Shown: in pieces, positions 31,461 through 42,480 of the stretch
Position numbering within the stretch: position 1 is the stretch's first letter
Layout of the letters: every line of letters starts with the position of its first letter
Assembly: GCA_035610835.1 (NCBI GenBank)
Contig: CM069457.1
Location: 19,214,658 to 19,278,657 of the forward strand
DNA from: Ophiura sarsii
Taxonomy: Eukaryota > Echinodermata > Ophiuroidea > Amphilepidida > Ophiuridae
DNA: 64,000 bases
Reading direction: 5' to 3'
Program-made: the position numbers and the translations under genes
Notes under the pieces: generated by a model
The model's input: only the letters and a program-made list of their open reading frames with translations
The model's database searches: none
Told to the model about the DNA's origin: nothing

Positions 31461-33090
31461 GAATTAAAAATGTCTTTTTAAATACTATTTAGATCATGTT
31501 AGACCCCGCGCCGTTCGGAGAGGGGGGTTTACGGAAGTATGCAAAACTTGCATTCAAAATCTTTTTGTGTTCTCATTAGAGCGTAATACGTTTAAAATTA
31601 TGTTTTTGATATTTAAAAAATAAGTTTTTCTCCGAATTTCGTTCCTACTGACGAAAGTTAGACCCTCATATTTTGGTCATTTCGATAAATATACATGTTA
31701 AACTTTAAATCGTTTAAAGCAATCATTTATGTCTATGGCACGTGTCCGAGAAGCGCCAATGTCGCACAATCTTGTATTAAAAGACATCGTGGAGATCGGG
31801 CGTGGAGACCTCTGGTGGATCGATGTGCCCTGTTTTAGACTCACTCTGTGGCACGGTCGGTAACACTTAACAAAAATCTACCTGGACCCTATTCCAAATG
31901 GCGTCAATAAAGACTGGAATCATATCGATAAATGGAGTGTGGATTTCACTGCACAAATTCAATGCGTAATATTCTTATCTCCCATTTTTATTTGCCGTCT
32001 CAAAAAATACAATTACTATTCCTAAACATTCATGGAATAATCTCCCCTTTTTCTAAAATGACGTCAACAAATTCATGATTGGACGTGATGAGTTGCTGTC
32101 ATATATACTGAGTGACCGCTCCCCCAGATAATGTTGCAGATGGTAATCCAATAAGAAATCAATCTAAATATTACACTTTTTTGGCACCAATTCTGATGTA
32201 TTTTGCATGATGCTTCACGTCGCAAATGACTAAGATCTCACTCATGTTTAGTTTGAATACTTAATTTACAGCAGGGACATCACTCTTCAGTGCACGTGAA
32301 ACCATAAAGATGACATCTGAAAGCCTTGCAGAAAGTTTGGCAAATACAACAATATACTCTTAGTAATGGAGTCAAGCTCCCAGTTGTATAGGTATAGGTA
32401 AGTATTCGGTAAATATGTCCCATTCCATTTCTACCGTCCTCTTAACTTTGATATCAAAGCTAGCCGTAATTGTAGCTCTGACTCCCAGTCATTTAGTAGC
32501 TAACAGCTTCTTATACATCCTCCATTTATGAAGGTGTATTGAATACTGATCGCCCATAAGTAGCATATGAAAACGTTTTGGGCATTAAAAATTAACTACT
32601 AAACACAAAATGTCTATTGTACAATTTCTTTTGTTAACCCTCCAAAAACATCCGAAAACGCCGGCCGTTTAAACTTAAATTGCCATATATAAAAAAATAC
32701 TGTTTGGAACACCCAGTAATTATAGGTCAATAACTAACTGCGTACGTGTTGTTTCGAGAGAAATTAGACAAATCAATGCACGCGCGCTGATTTTGATGTG
32801 GGAATTATGGCACGATCCCGCAGGGAGAGTGCTATTGTAAGTATACCAACATTTGCGCAAGTGCATTGATTTTTCTGTTTTTATTCGAGAAACAAAACAT
32901 ACACATGTATTGACCTAATTCATACACGACACTAAACACATCAATATTCACAACTTGAGCATTATTTTGATCCATGTTATAACGAATAAAAACATGTTTA
33001 CAACTTTGCTAACACCCGCAGTGGAAAATCGGCGAACCCACGATGCCTATGCAATACCTATATTAGGCCTAAGCCACCCCTCTCCCGCAC
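31461..33090. other. Non-coding stretch
   Basis: No exon, RNA gene or bounded element recognised across about 1.6 kb. Confidence 0.5.
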
Positions 33091-34150
33091 TTCCCTTACT
33101 TGATAATATAGTAAGACACGTGGGGTATCTGGATAAACGGGACGTGCGGTACTTCCCCATCATACCCTTATAGGCCTAATAGCCACCTCCCCCTCCCCCG
33201 CACTTCCCTTAGGGGAGAGCGGGAAGTGTTACACCCTAGGGGCAGGTTCGCCCACCACGTGAAGTTCTCATCATTGCGGCCACTGGTTGAATTTGACGAA
33301 TACACAATATGTTCCGCTGTTTTGTTGCGATCTTCCCATGGTGGTATGATGGCTGATCCCGGAATAATGTTTGTCAAATTATAATCAAAAATCCAGTTTT
33401 ACATCACCGAAGTGGATTCTCTTACATTTTTAATATTGATTTTTTTCTAAAGATATTCGTACAGAAGATTTTTATGTAAATCATCATTAGGTAGGTATCT
33501 GATAGTTTATGGATTTGATGCAATGATAGGTCTAAACCCGTCATTGTATGTGGGACATGCGTGGTTATCGAGTCAATATACGGGGGCCGGGGAAAATATG
33601 ATGGGGCATGTTCGCCAATGGAGATTGTAATTGTAATTCACCCCCTGTAGCCTATTTGTAATTATAAAAATAGCTATCTGAAATGGAGTAGCACTAAAAT
33701 TATTCGAGTTATTCTGTAAACATGACCCCACCCTTAAATTGTTGACTCTCTTAATTTTAATTTGGAAGAAAATCACATTGCATACCAAATGGGTATATCT
33801 TTTTGATACATACTTACTTTATGAAGCCTATGGTGACATTGCCTCGGCCTTTGGACGAACCTGCCCCGGGGTCGGGGCAAGTTCACCATGACACTTCTCT
33901 TTATCCTTTACTCATTCCTTTAAAGTAAGGCCTGGAGCACTGAAATTTTGGTCGTATGTAGCCACAAATCAATATTTTAAGTAATGTCAATAGGTTCATT
34001 CAATCTTTAAAATTGACATCTCTAGGCCATTTCAAATGAATATGGGGTGAACACTCCCCGCTCTCCCCTATTTAATAATATGGATATAGTAAGGGCACAT
34101 GGGTATCTATATAAATGGAACGTGCGGTATATATCATGATTATTATAAAA
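33091..34150. repeat. Local duplication split by a TIR element
   Basis: CGCACTTCCCTTA ... GATAATATAGTAAG ... GGGTATCTGGATAAACGGGA ... GTGCGGTA (about 33090-33152) is repeated at 33199-33211 plus 34069-34132. The 857-bp element at 33212-34068 sits inside the second copy, so the first copy shows the pre-insertion state. Confidence 0.75.
33212..34068. mobile_element. TIR element with GGGGAGAGCGGG ends
   Basis: The ends are GGGGAGAGCGGGAAGTGTTA and, inverted, GGGGAGAGCGGGGAGTGTTC. TA lies on each side and the neighbouring unfilled copy supports TA as the duplicated target. Inside, GGGGCAGGTTCGCCC and, near 33855, GAACCTGCCCCGGGGTCGGG are partly inverse. No transposase. Confidence 0.75.
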
Positions 34151-34230
34151 TTGGAATAAAATCACATAAAACTAAACGACCGACTATAAAACCCACTATA
34201 ACGCTCAGAACGTATGCCTAAATAAAGACA

Positions 34231-35030
34231 ATTCAATTCAATTTAAGGTTTAATAAACATATCAGTATCGCAGCAAAATGCTGAATTACAACAATATTTA
34301 CAATATGTAATATATAGAACAATAGAAACAATATATATTCATAGAAATAACTAAGCATGCATAACACAACAACCCACCCCGATTGGAAACAGAACTATAA
34401 TGTACGATTTAAGAGTTTGACCATGTATGGAATTGAGCTACGAGCGTAACGCAGGGTACGTGTTTTAGGAACAGTTATTTTATGAGCACTACGGAGAGTC
34501 ATATTATGCACTTGTTCATCTCTAGATTTTGGTAACCAACCACGGAATTCATTAGATTTTAAAATGGATTTAGCAAAGTTTAAACAAAGTTGGTTTCTAC
34601 GGTTCCTGAGTTCCGGAATAGCACATGTTATTAAGGCATCCTGATAGCCTATGTAGTTAAAACCTAAGATGATTCTACACGCCCTCTTCTGAATACGCTC
34701 CAAATCATAGTGGAGCTTTTCTGTCAGACCAGGATGCCATACTGGTAGAGCATACTCAAGAAGGGGGCGAACAAAACCAACATAGATTGTTACCAGGTCT
34801 TTAACACTTAGCCCATGCCGTTTTAGGATGTTAAGCATAAATAGCCGTCCACTTGCACGTTTCGTAATGTCACCAATGTGGGTGTTCCATTTCAGATCTT
34901 TAGCAATTTGTATGCCCTGAATCTTCACCGTGTCAGCGCAATGAAGGTTCTGATCATACAAACGGAGGGGGGTAAGTATCGGTGGATACATCGCAAAGGT
35001 GACTTCCATAAACATGCATTTGGTCGGGAG
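34231..35030 (-). pseudogene. CR1/L2-like LINE, C-terminal fragment with 3' tail
   Basis: The open frame (34395-35015) lacks the reverse transcriptase core but matches the region after it: LKWNTHIGDITKRASGRLF, the KDLVTIYVGFVRPLLEYA segment, PVWHPGLT, and QKRACRIILG. These are typical of CR1/L2/Jockey-group LINE proteins. It is 5'-truncated near 35030, beside a poly-G run. The untranslated 3' end carries AATTCAGCATTTTGCTGCGA and finishes in an ATTGAATTG-type microsatellite near 34231, as CR1/L2 elements do. The tail hairpin is shared with the SINE at 22474. Confidence 0.85.
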
Positions 35031-35179
35031 GGGAGGGGGGGGGGGGGGATTAACAGCTCATTTTAAGCAACTTTGAGTTTTAACATTGAAATTCAACTGT
35101 TATTATTATTTGGGGTGCAAAAGCTGACTGGGGGTATCTGGGGTGGTGGTCACGACTGGGGGATTCCCCTCGAGCATCG

Positions 35180-36200
35180 AATAACACCTGAATAACCATT
35201 CAGGGTGCCCTTCACGCGCGGGTGCCCTTAATATTCGGTTCAAGATAAACCACACAGTCCAGGGAGGTCCTATATTGGATCACTATTAAGGACACATGGA
35301 GGATCTTGATTATTAAAGTGAAGGTGGAACCAGAATAATCAAGGGCACCATATGTGTTATCATACACATGATACACGGCGTACGCGTACCTGGATTTTAC
35401 CTGGATTTCTTAAGGGCATACTGGTATGGATTATTACTGGCACAGTGGCACCAATGTCAGTATTAAGGGCACCTAGGTTACATGGAGTATCAACGACATA
35501 CTCTTGCTGTTTTACAATTACCCTCATCTTACGTTTTGATATGACTAACCACCGACCCGCTGTAGCTTGCGCACCTATAATACCTGCGCTTTCCATTATA
35601 AACTGGATATAATTTGGACACATTGGTATGGATATAACGCCGCCACATGCGGTACCTGAGTTATTAAGGCCACCTGTGAGGGTAGGGCATATGCCTATGG
35701 GGCAACTGGTGTATTAAGAACACGTGGAGTATTTGGATTAGGAACATCTGGGTATCTGTATTATTTAAGAGCACATTGGGTCTTACTTCTAGGCTCATGG
35801 TGTATTAAGGGCACCATGTTACTTACATTATATCAAGGGCACCTTAGGTACCTGAATTATTTAAGGACATGCGCTTGATATTAATATAAACATTTATAAC
35901 GTTTTGATATTACTCACCTCTGCCTATTGTGATACGACTAACTGCCCGCTATCTTCGGCACTATTAAGGGCATCTGTGGTAACTGGATTAGGGATAGGGC
36001 TTAGGCCTATGGGCCTCTGGATATCATGGGACAATGGGTACCTGGATTAGGAGGTCACATTGGAGGCCTATATTTAGCTGGGTATCTGGATTATTAAAAA
36101 CACAAAGGTAGGCCTACCTTGATTAAGGCACATATACCTGGATTATCAAAAGCATCTGCGCTATTTGGATTATTGAGGGCCCGTCTAGATTATGTATAGA
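35180..36200. repeat. Degenerate minisatellite (AAGGGCACCTGGGTATCTGG words)
   Basis: Units of roughly 35-60 bp repeat the words TATTAAGGGCACC and GGTATCTGGATTATT with much variation. The same words occur at 33100-33140 and 34085-34115, so the array once spanned about 3 kb before insertions split it. Short frames here are spurious. Confidence 0.7.
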
Positions 36201-36264
36201 TAATGTTCTTGATATTGTATCACATTTTCTTACGCTTTGTTTACTTACCTCCCCGTGAAATCTT

Positions 36265-36300
36265 CTAGCGGGTCCCGCGCGAAGCGCGAGTTCCCGCTAG
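36265..36300. other. GC-rich hairpin
   Basis: CTAGCGGG ... CCCGCTAG encloses CGCGCGAAGCGCG, an almost perfect 36-base palindrome in AT-rich surroundings. No T-run follows and no gene ends nearby, so there is no reason to call it a terminator. Confidence 0.6.
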
Positions 36301-36779
36301 TAGATATCAATGTGACGCTAAGTATATTCTCTCTCAAAATATTTTATTTTCAAGCACATGTAACCCGATTTTACGAGTATATTTAAACTTGATGACACGT
36401 TATTTAATAAACGGATTTCCTCGGAAAACGTGGGTTCAAATTGAAAGGAATTACTACATACATTTATTTATCTTAAAAAACATTTTAATCTACGTGGATC
36501 CACAAAAATATTTATAAAACGCGCATTGCATCGATGCATGAGATCTGTAATTCTCAAAAGTCTCTGTTTTTTCCGTCGACTGTTTTTTTTAATTTCTATC
36601 TTTTATTGTTTATTACTATCATAACTTTCACCATTCACATAAACTGCTCACAAAAATTTAGGAAACCTTTTTTAATCAAGTATATTTTTATTATTTATTA
36701 CCCTCTTTGTATATGTTATATATCAATGGAAAGCTGAAGTGTTCCCCTTAGTTTAGTTTCATTGTATTATCGTTACATG
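36301..36779. other. AT-rich non-coding stretch
   Basis: No gene seen. At about 36642-36668 AAACTGCTCACAAAAATTTA resembles the end of the element at 6741-7210. Confidence 0.45.
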
Positions 36780-37390
36780 TATAACACATAATTTTCACAT
36801 TTTACATAGTTTCATCATGTTTACATTTCATATCATATGCTTTTCATCATGTTTACATTATTGCATAACATTACGTATATCATGTATAGCATATTTTCAT
36901 ATGCTTTTCAGCAATTTATACATTTTCATATGCATTTTTGGCATGTTTACAATCATGTTCATCGCATATCATTACATAACATTTTCATATGTTTTTCAGC
37001 CTGTTTACATTGCAAATCATATAAGCAAATTGTCATATGCTTTTCAGCATGTTTACACATTTTCATTTGCTTTTCAGCATGTTTACATTCACATGATTTT
37101 CATGGTTACATTTCATATCATTGTATATCATATGCTTTACGCATGTTTACACATTTTCATATGCTTTTCGGCATGTTTACATTCATGTTCACATATATAC
37201 TTTTCATGGTTACATTTTATATCAATTACATGTATAACACATTTTCATATGCTTTTCATCATGTTTACATTGCATATCATTACATAACACGTTTTTATAT
37301 GCTTTTCATTCATTACATGTTCACATATTTTTTTTTTTTACATTTCATTGATTTTCTTTACATTTTCATATGCTTTTCAGCATGTTTATT
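36780..37390. repeat. Degenerate tandem repeat (CATATGCTTTTCAGCATGTT)
   Basis: CATATGCTTTTCAKCATGTT followed by TACATT recurs about a dozen times at irregular spacing of 30-80 bp. Overlapping frames of 156 and 194 codons are its translation, not genes. Confidence 0.85.
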
Positions 37391-37429
37391 TCAGAGTTTT
37401 CTAATTTTAAGTTCATTATAAACACATAC

Positions 37430-38347
37430 GGGCGATTCCATGAAAATGTGACGGAGCCAAAAAACTGAAAATTGCTCCAAAAGATTTATTTTTACGTCTA
37501 TGTTGTTCAAAGCTCATGCAAAGGTTCAGGAAAAAATTGTTACAACATTTGGCCTATGTTTACTATGAAAAAATTCTACTTTTCTTACCCCCAAAATGGT
37601 AACACGTGTTACCGGAGCAACACTTTTTTGAAAATATTTACTTTATTGATTTGGTTTTAATTTACGCCACTTATAATTTTAATTCTACTAGTTAGGCCCT
37701 ATTTAAAAATAGTAAACAATTAGATAAATTCATAACCACCACTCTACAATAGGCCATCAAAATGTCGTAACGCGTGTTACCAAACTCATATTCAGGAAAA
37801 CGTGCTAAAACCTCAATTTTTCAAGTGTTATTTATCACTATTTATGGTTAATATGTTAGTTCAATTGCCAAAGTCAAAAATTAATTTTAATTTAGAAATA
37901 TACTAAAGAATCTAAGGCTAGTAAATTATGGCTGGACAAAGTGTAACGCGTGTTACCGTAACACGTGTTACCGACTATTTTGCATTTTACAAAAAAGTGA
38001 GAACTTTAATTCTTGTTATTATTCTAGTTTTATAAACCTTGTAAAGGTACTTGCTCACAGTAGTGACCAATTGATTGTAGGTTGGTTAGTTGAAATACAC
38101 AAGCAAAACAAAGTTGGGATTTTTTTTAACGTGTCTTTTTTCGTAACGCGTGTTACCGATATTCGGAGTGGTCTTACATTAACATGAGCTAATATTTCAT
38201 ATTGGTGTTAGCATGAGGATCTAGCCTTAAGTCTTGGGTATTACAATACAAAAGATGAACACTTCATACAAATTACTTTTACAGTTATAGAGTGGAGAAT
38301 AAAGAATGGCGCGCTTAAATGTAACGCGTGTTACCGTGGAATCGCCC
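37430..38347. mobile_element. TIR element with phased GTAACRCGTGTTAC palindromes
   Basis: The ends are GGGCGATTCCA and its inverse, flanked by ATAC on both sides (37426-37429 and 38348-38351). Inside, GTAACACGTGTTACC or GTAACGCGTGTTACC occurs at 37599, 37767, 37943, 37958, 38143 and 38321. Apart from the adjacent pair, the spacing is 168-185 bp. Sequence between them shares AAAACTTTGG- and TTTTTA-type words only weakly. No coding. The superfamily is not recognised. Confidence 0.75.
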
Positions 38348-38416
38348 ATACGAGAGGTATTCATGCTAATGCTGAATAATACGTTATCATGTTTTCAAAT
38401 TGTATAGTAATATGGC

Positions 38417-39262
38417 TACAAGCTACTTAATTCCAACATTTTTGTCAGTCGTCTAACTCTGAGCTCATGTAATAATAACGCAACTCCATTTGGATGCTTT
38501 CCGTATTTAAACTTGCTAATAATGCACATTTTGGCCACAGAAATAATCGTATTGCTTACATTATTACATTTCTTGTTATCCTTAAAATAACCAAAAAGAA
38601 TATCTGTCACAGACACTTTTTTTTCCTGTTACGTCAGAGAGTATTGTATTAATTTCAAACCATACTTTTCTTACATTCTTGCAATGAAAGAAAAAATGTT
38701 CCAGATACTCCTTTTCGTTACATGTTTCACATAAATCATTGTTAGCTTTACCCATTTTAAGTAGTAATATTCTAGTCGGATAAATATTGCAAAGTATTTT
38801 CCAATTCATGGTTACAAGTTTGGCTTCTTTTATTGAACATGTTGCATTTCTCCATATATCACTCCACTGAAAGACATAGTTGGGGAATCTCCCAAAAACG
38901 TTCACTTATTGGTCTAACTGTTATTTTTGATGTCAATATGTTACGCTCAGTTTTAGAATTACATTTTTCTATTGGCAGGAAAGCAGAATTAATCATAAGA
39001 CCAATCGTCTGTTTAACAGTTTTATTTGGCTTGATTCTTTTTTCCAGTTTTTTGGGACTGCTGATTTTATTGTTATATATTGTAGCATAATTCCTCCAGG
39101 CCTTTTAATTCTCTTACTTATTTCTGACATGGATAGAAATGCATCATTTTCATATAAGCTTGACATACTGACAAACCCAGCTTTAATCCAATCTGTAAAA
39201 TACAGTGTGTTTCCAGAACATTGAACACACGCATTGTTCCATTCAATTTCTTGACTCGGATA
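38417..39262 (-). pseudogene. LINE C-terminal domain with zinc knuckle
   Basis: After a frameshift near 39262 the protein continues as YPSQEIEWNNACVQC, LYFTDWIKAGF, and further SAVPKNWKK, the linker usual in L1-group proteins. It then changes frame again and shows LCETCNEKEYLEHFFFHC (C-x2-C-x7-H-x4-C zinc knuckle, near 38685-38740) before KVWFEINTIL. A final frame at 38417-38616 carries the C-terminal tail ending LELSSL. The zinc knuckle is known to support L1 retrotransposition. Confidence 0.8.
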
Positions 39263-39264
39263 AT

Positions 39265-40371
39265 CTATTTTATTTCATCTACATTCATAGCTGACTTTGT
39301 TCTCAGCCATACTACTATTAGGTTGTGATAGAATGTTGACATATTATTAAGTTGTGCTATACATCTTTCATTTAAATTGCTATAGCTACTATTACACTTT
39401 AGAATATTTAATTTTAAATCATTCATATGAAATTCATGTAAAGGTATATTTTTCCAAGTTGCTATCGAGTCATTTGTAACCCGTTTAATCCACGAAACTT
39501 TCAGCGAGTTTAAGAAAGATGGCAGATGTACCATTTTCAATCCACCTTCAGTATAATCACTAATCATTGTTCTTCTTTTGACTTTTTCGATACTACCCCA
39601 AACGAATTTAAAGAAAGTGGAGTTGAGTTCATTGATAATCTTATCTGGTATCTCCAGTACACTTGAAATATAAGATAACTGTGACGCCAATAAGCTTTTT
39701 ACAATAATTATTTTGCCAACAATAGTCAAATCCCGTTGATTCCATATTTTAATAATATTTTTTATCATATTAACTTTTGAAAGCCAATTGCCCTCTATTT
39801 CACTAACTGGTTTTGTACTACTAAAATAAATGCCCAGAGATTTAACTACATTATCAGGATGTAATTTCCATTTCATATTACATAATTTCCTTTGACTTTG
39901 TCTACATGATCCAATCCACATACCTTCTGTTTTTGTTACATTTAGTTTCAGCCCAGAGAATAAAGAGAAACTCTTTAAAATATCCAATATTTCCTTTACA
40001 TCTCTTTTGTTGTTAACAAAAATTGTGATGTCATTTGCATATAGCGATATTCGGGACTCATTTCTTGGATAATTATCTAAAGGAAGTTTGATACCGTTTA
40101 TATTATCACACTGCCTTATTTTACAGGCAAGACTCTCTATTGCAATAATAAATAACAAAGCCGATAGAGGGCATCTTTGCCCGACACCATTTTCTATCTC
40201 AAAGAACTCTGAGACATTGCCATTTTGCATTATACAGCTTGAAGTATCATTGTAGATGGTTTCAATCCATTTTATAAAGTCATCTCCAAAATTATGTTCA
40301 TTTAACACTTTAAACAGATATTTCCTATCCATACTATCGAAAGCTTTTCTAAAATCAAGAAAAAACAGAGC
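39265..40371 (-). pseudogene. LINE reverse transcriptase with altered active site
   Basis: The segment opens GALFFLDFRKAFDS (motif A with the first catalytic Asp), goes through GVGQRCPLSALLF (motif B region) and reaches SLYANDITIF. In the family this is YADD; the first Asp of the pair is Asn here (codon at 40033-40035), which should abolish polymerisation. FSGLKLNVTKTEGMWIG and LGIYFS follow in the usual order. About 370 codons are open. The upstream edge is the insertion point of the hAT-like element at 40380. Confidence 0.92.
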
Positions 40372-40379
40372 ACCTGGAA

Positions 40380-40929
40380 CAGGGGTAGCACTGGCTCAAA
40401 AATTTGAGGAGTCCCATTTGCATTTTTCAGGACCCTTTAAGGACTGCAAAAACTAAATTTAAGGGGTCCCCCAGAAATATTTGAGCCTTTGAAAATGGTC
40501 AAAAATGTTTTTTAGAGACAAACAGTCGCTAACACAGATACGCACACTAGCGTAAGATCATGTAACTCATATACCTATGTCGTGTCCATGTTAATCAGTA
40601 GAAGATACTTCTATATAGAATGTTTTGGAAATCGCTTGAAACTTTTGCGGAAGCAATTCGGAAGCGATTTAGTGTGTTTAACAACTTTTAAAAATACAGG
40701 ATTTGCATTGTATTTATCTTTTACGGACATTAATAAATTTAAAATGTAGGCACAATTTTCCTAATGTCTTAAGGTTTCCACGTCCATACATCGTCAGATT
40801 TAAGGGGTCCCTTTATTTTCGACTGGGACCCGTTAGTGAAGTTCAATATGTAAACTTACGTATCCATTATCGTCCAACAAGAAAATAAGGGTTCCTAGGA
40901 CGCGAGGACGCGCAAGAACGCGAGCCCTG
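40380..40929. mobile_element. hAT-like non-autonomous element in the LINE
   Basis: ACCTGGAA occurs directly before (40372-40379) and after (40930-40937), an exact 8-bp duplication as made by hAT transposases. The ends are CAGGGGTAGC and, inverted, CAGGGCTCGC. The interior repeats AAGGGGTCCC words (about 40460 and 40803). Removing it with one duplication copy joins KKNIPG to ALFFLDF in frame. No transposase. Confidence 0.92.
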
Positions 40930-40937
40930 ACCTGGAA

Positions 40938-41750
40938 TATTCTTTTTCTCTGTATATCTTATCACATCTTCAATCAGCCTAATGTTTTCTCCTATATACC
41001 TTCCTTTTATGTATCCAGATTGATCAGGATCAATAATTGATGAAATGACGTTTTGAAGTCGTTTTGCTAATGTTTTTGTTGCTATTTTATAATCAACATT
41101 TATCAGAGTTATAGGTCTCCAATTGGAAAGATTTTCTCTTTGTAGATCTTTTCCCTTATTTATTAATGTAATAATTCCCTTCCTTTGGCTTGAAGCCATT
41201 ATCCCCTTATCAAAACCTTCATTTAAAGAACGAACTACTAGATGTTTTATCTTTGGCCACAAATGTTTGTAGAACTCTACTGTAAGTCCATCGTATACCC
41301 AGGACTTATTATTTTGCATTTCTTTCATAGCATTTTCGCATTCGTCAACCGTGAGTTTTCCATTGACCTTTGTCTTCATCTTTTTTGTTCACATTAAATG
41401 TAGATTTAAAATTATTATACACCATTGGATCAATATCTTTGTCTTTCTTATATAATTGTTTGTAATATTCTACCTGTTCTTGAAGTAATTCGTCATCATC
41501 TGTTATGATGCTTCCATCTTTTCTTATTAATCTCGTTATTGTTTTAGACACCACATTCCTTTTCTCTAAATTTAAAAAATATTTAGTATTCTTTTCCCCT
41601 TCCTGTATCCACCTTTCTTTCGATCTTATTTTTGCTCCATTCGTTACATTTTGCCAGGCCAGTTCTAAATTTAGTTTTGCTCGAGCATATTTGATATGAT
41701 ATTCTTTGGAGTCATTTTGAGTTAAATCATTTTGAGTTTCCGTCGACTGT
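40938..41750 (-). pseudogene. LINE region upstream of the reverse transcriptase core
   Basis: From right to left: KEYHIKYARAKLNLELAW, RWIQEGEKNTKYFLNLEKRN, IRKDGSIITDDDELL and, after a frameshift at about 41380, ENAMKEMQNNKSWVYDGLTV (family: NNKSPGxDGLT), FYKHLWP, LINKGKD, SNWRPITLINVDYKI, AKRLQ and DQSGYIKGRYIGENIRL. These are the fingers motifs of L1-type reverse transcriptases. Asp-Gly is kept in the YDGLT motif. Confidence 0.9.
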
Positions 41751-42296
41751 TTTCAATTCAGGGTTCTTCTGTCTCCATCCATAAGAGTTCAGATCCGTTA
41801 TTATACGTTCTATAAACATGATAAAGAGGTACAAAACACAGGGATGACATGACATGTAACTGGTTCATCCAATCATCCAAAATATGCACTTATTGTTGAC
41901 TGTTTTTAAATAACATCAACAGTCTCTATATTAATCCATTGCATTGGAAAATCGAAACTCAATGGTCTGCTTTTCAAAGTCACTTGTGGGATCGGTTTAC
42001 CCAATCTCAAGACAATTTCAAAATGTCTTGCAAATATTGATACTGAATATAATCGGGAGGAATCATCAAATTCCAATATCAGTATTGAATATTATTTTGG
42101 AGGAACAATTAAATTCCATACACTAAACGAGTGTTCTTACATGTATTAGTAGACAACTACAACACGTGTACGGTTTTCATAGGATAATGTGAACTCAGTT
42201 AAAAAATGTTGCTGCCTTCTGACAATTGAGCTACATTGTCAGTTTGACCAGTATATAAACACATTCGGCCAAGTGCACCAAACTAGCCTAACTTAA
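41751..42296. other. Non-coding stretch
   Basis: No gene seen. TTCCGTCGACTGTTTT just outside the LINE (about 41738-41753) also occurs at about 36569-36584. Confidence 0.5.

Positions 42297-42330
<34 letters not shown>
42297..42330 (+). repeat. Poly-G tract of about 34 bases
   Basis: An unbroken G run, the longest in the window, at the edge of the dispersed repeat that follows. Confidence 0.9.
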
Positions 42331-42339
42331 CGTGGACTC

Positions 42340-42480
42340 TCAGGTACAGCCTCCGAAAAAATACCGTAACTTTTTCAATATTCATTTAATCTTTATAAAC
42401 TTATACAGTTTTTTGCATAAAAGGGTTCAATGAATCTAACCATGATAATGAAATTGACCATTTTGGATAAAATTTAAAAA
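42340..42480. repeat. Dispersed repeat, inverse copy of 21360-21525
   Basis: Shares TCAGGTACAGCCTCCG, AAGGGTTCAATGAATC and ATGAAATTGACCATTTTGG-type words with the earlier copy, on the opposite strand. Confidence 0.65.

Larger units (their letters stand above)
38410..41750 (-). mobile_element. L1/Tx1-like LINE, 5'-truncated, split by a hAT element
   Basis: The minus strand holds, from right to left, the region before the reverse transcriptase, the reverse transcriptase, and the C-terminal domain with a CCHC-type zinc knuckle. No endonuclease is present, so the copy is truncated at its 5' end near 41750. A 550-bp hAT-like element interrupts it at 40380-40929. Frameshifts and a changed active site mark it as dead. 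Its 3' end lies close to the right end of the 37430-38347 element. Confidence 0.9.

Noticed and set aside
36817..37421. Overlapping frames of 156 and 194 codons
   Set aside because: They translate the CATATGCTTTTCAGCATG tandem repeat (F, H, I, Y-rich) and have no domain.
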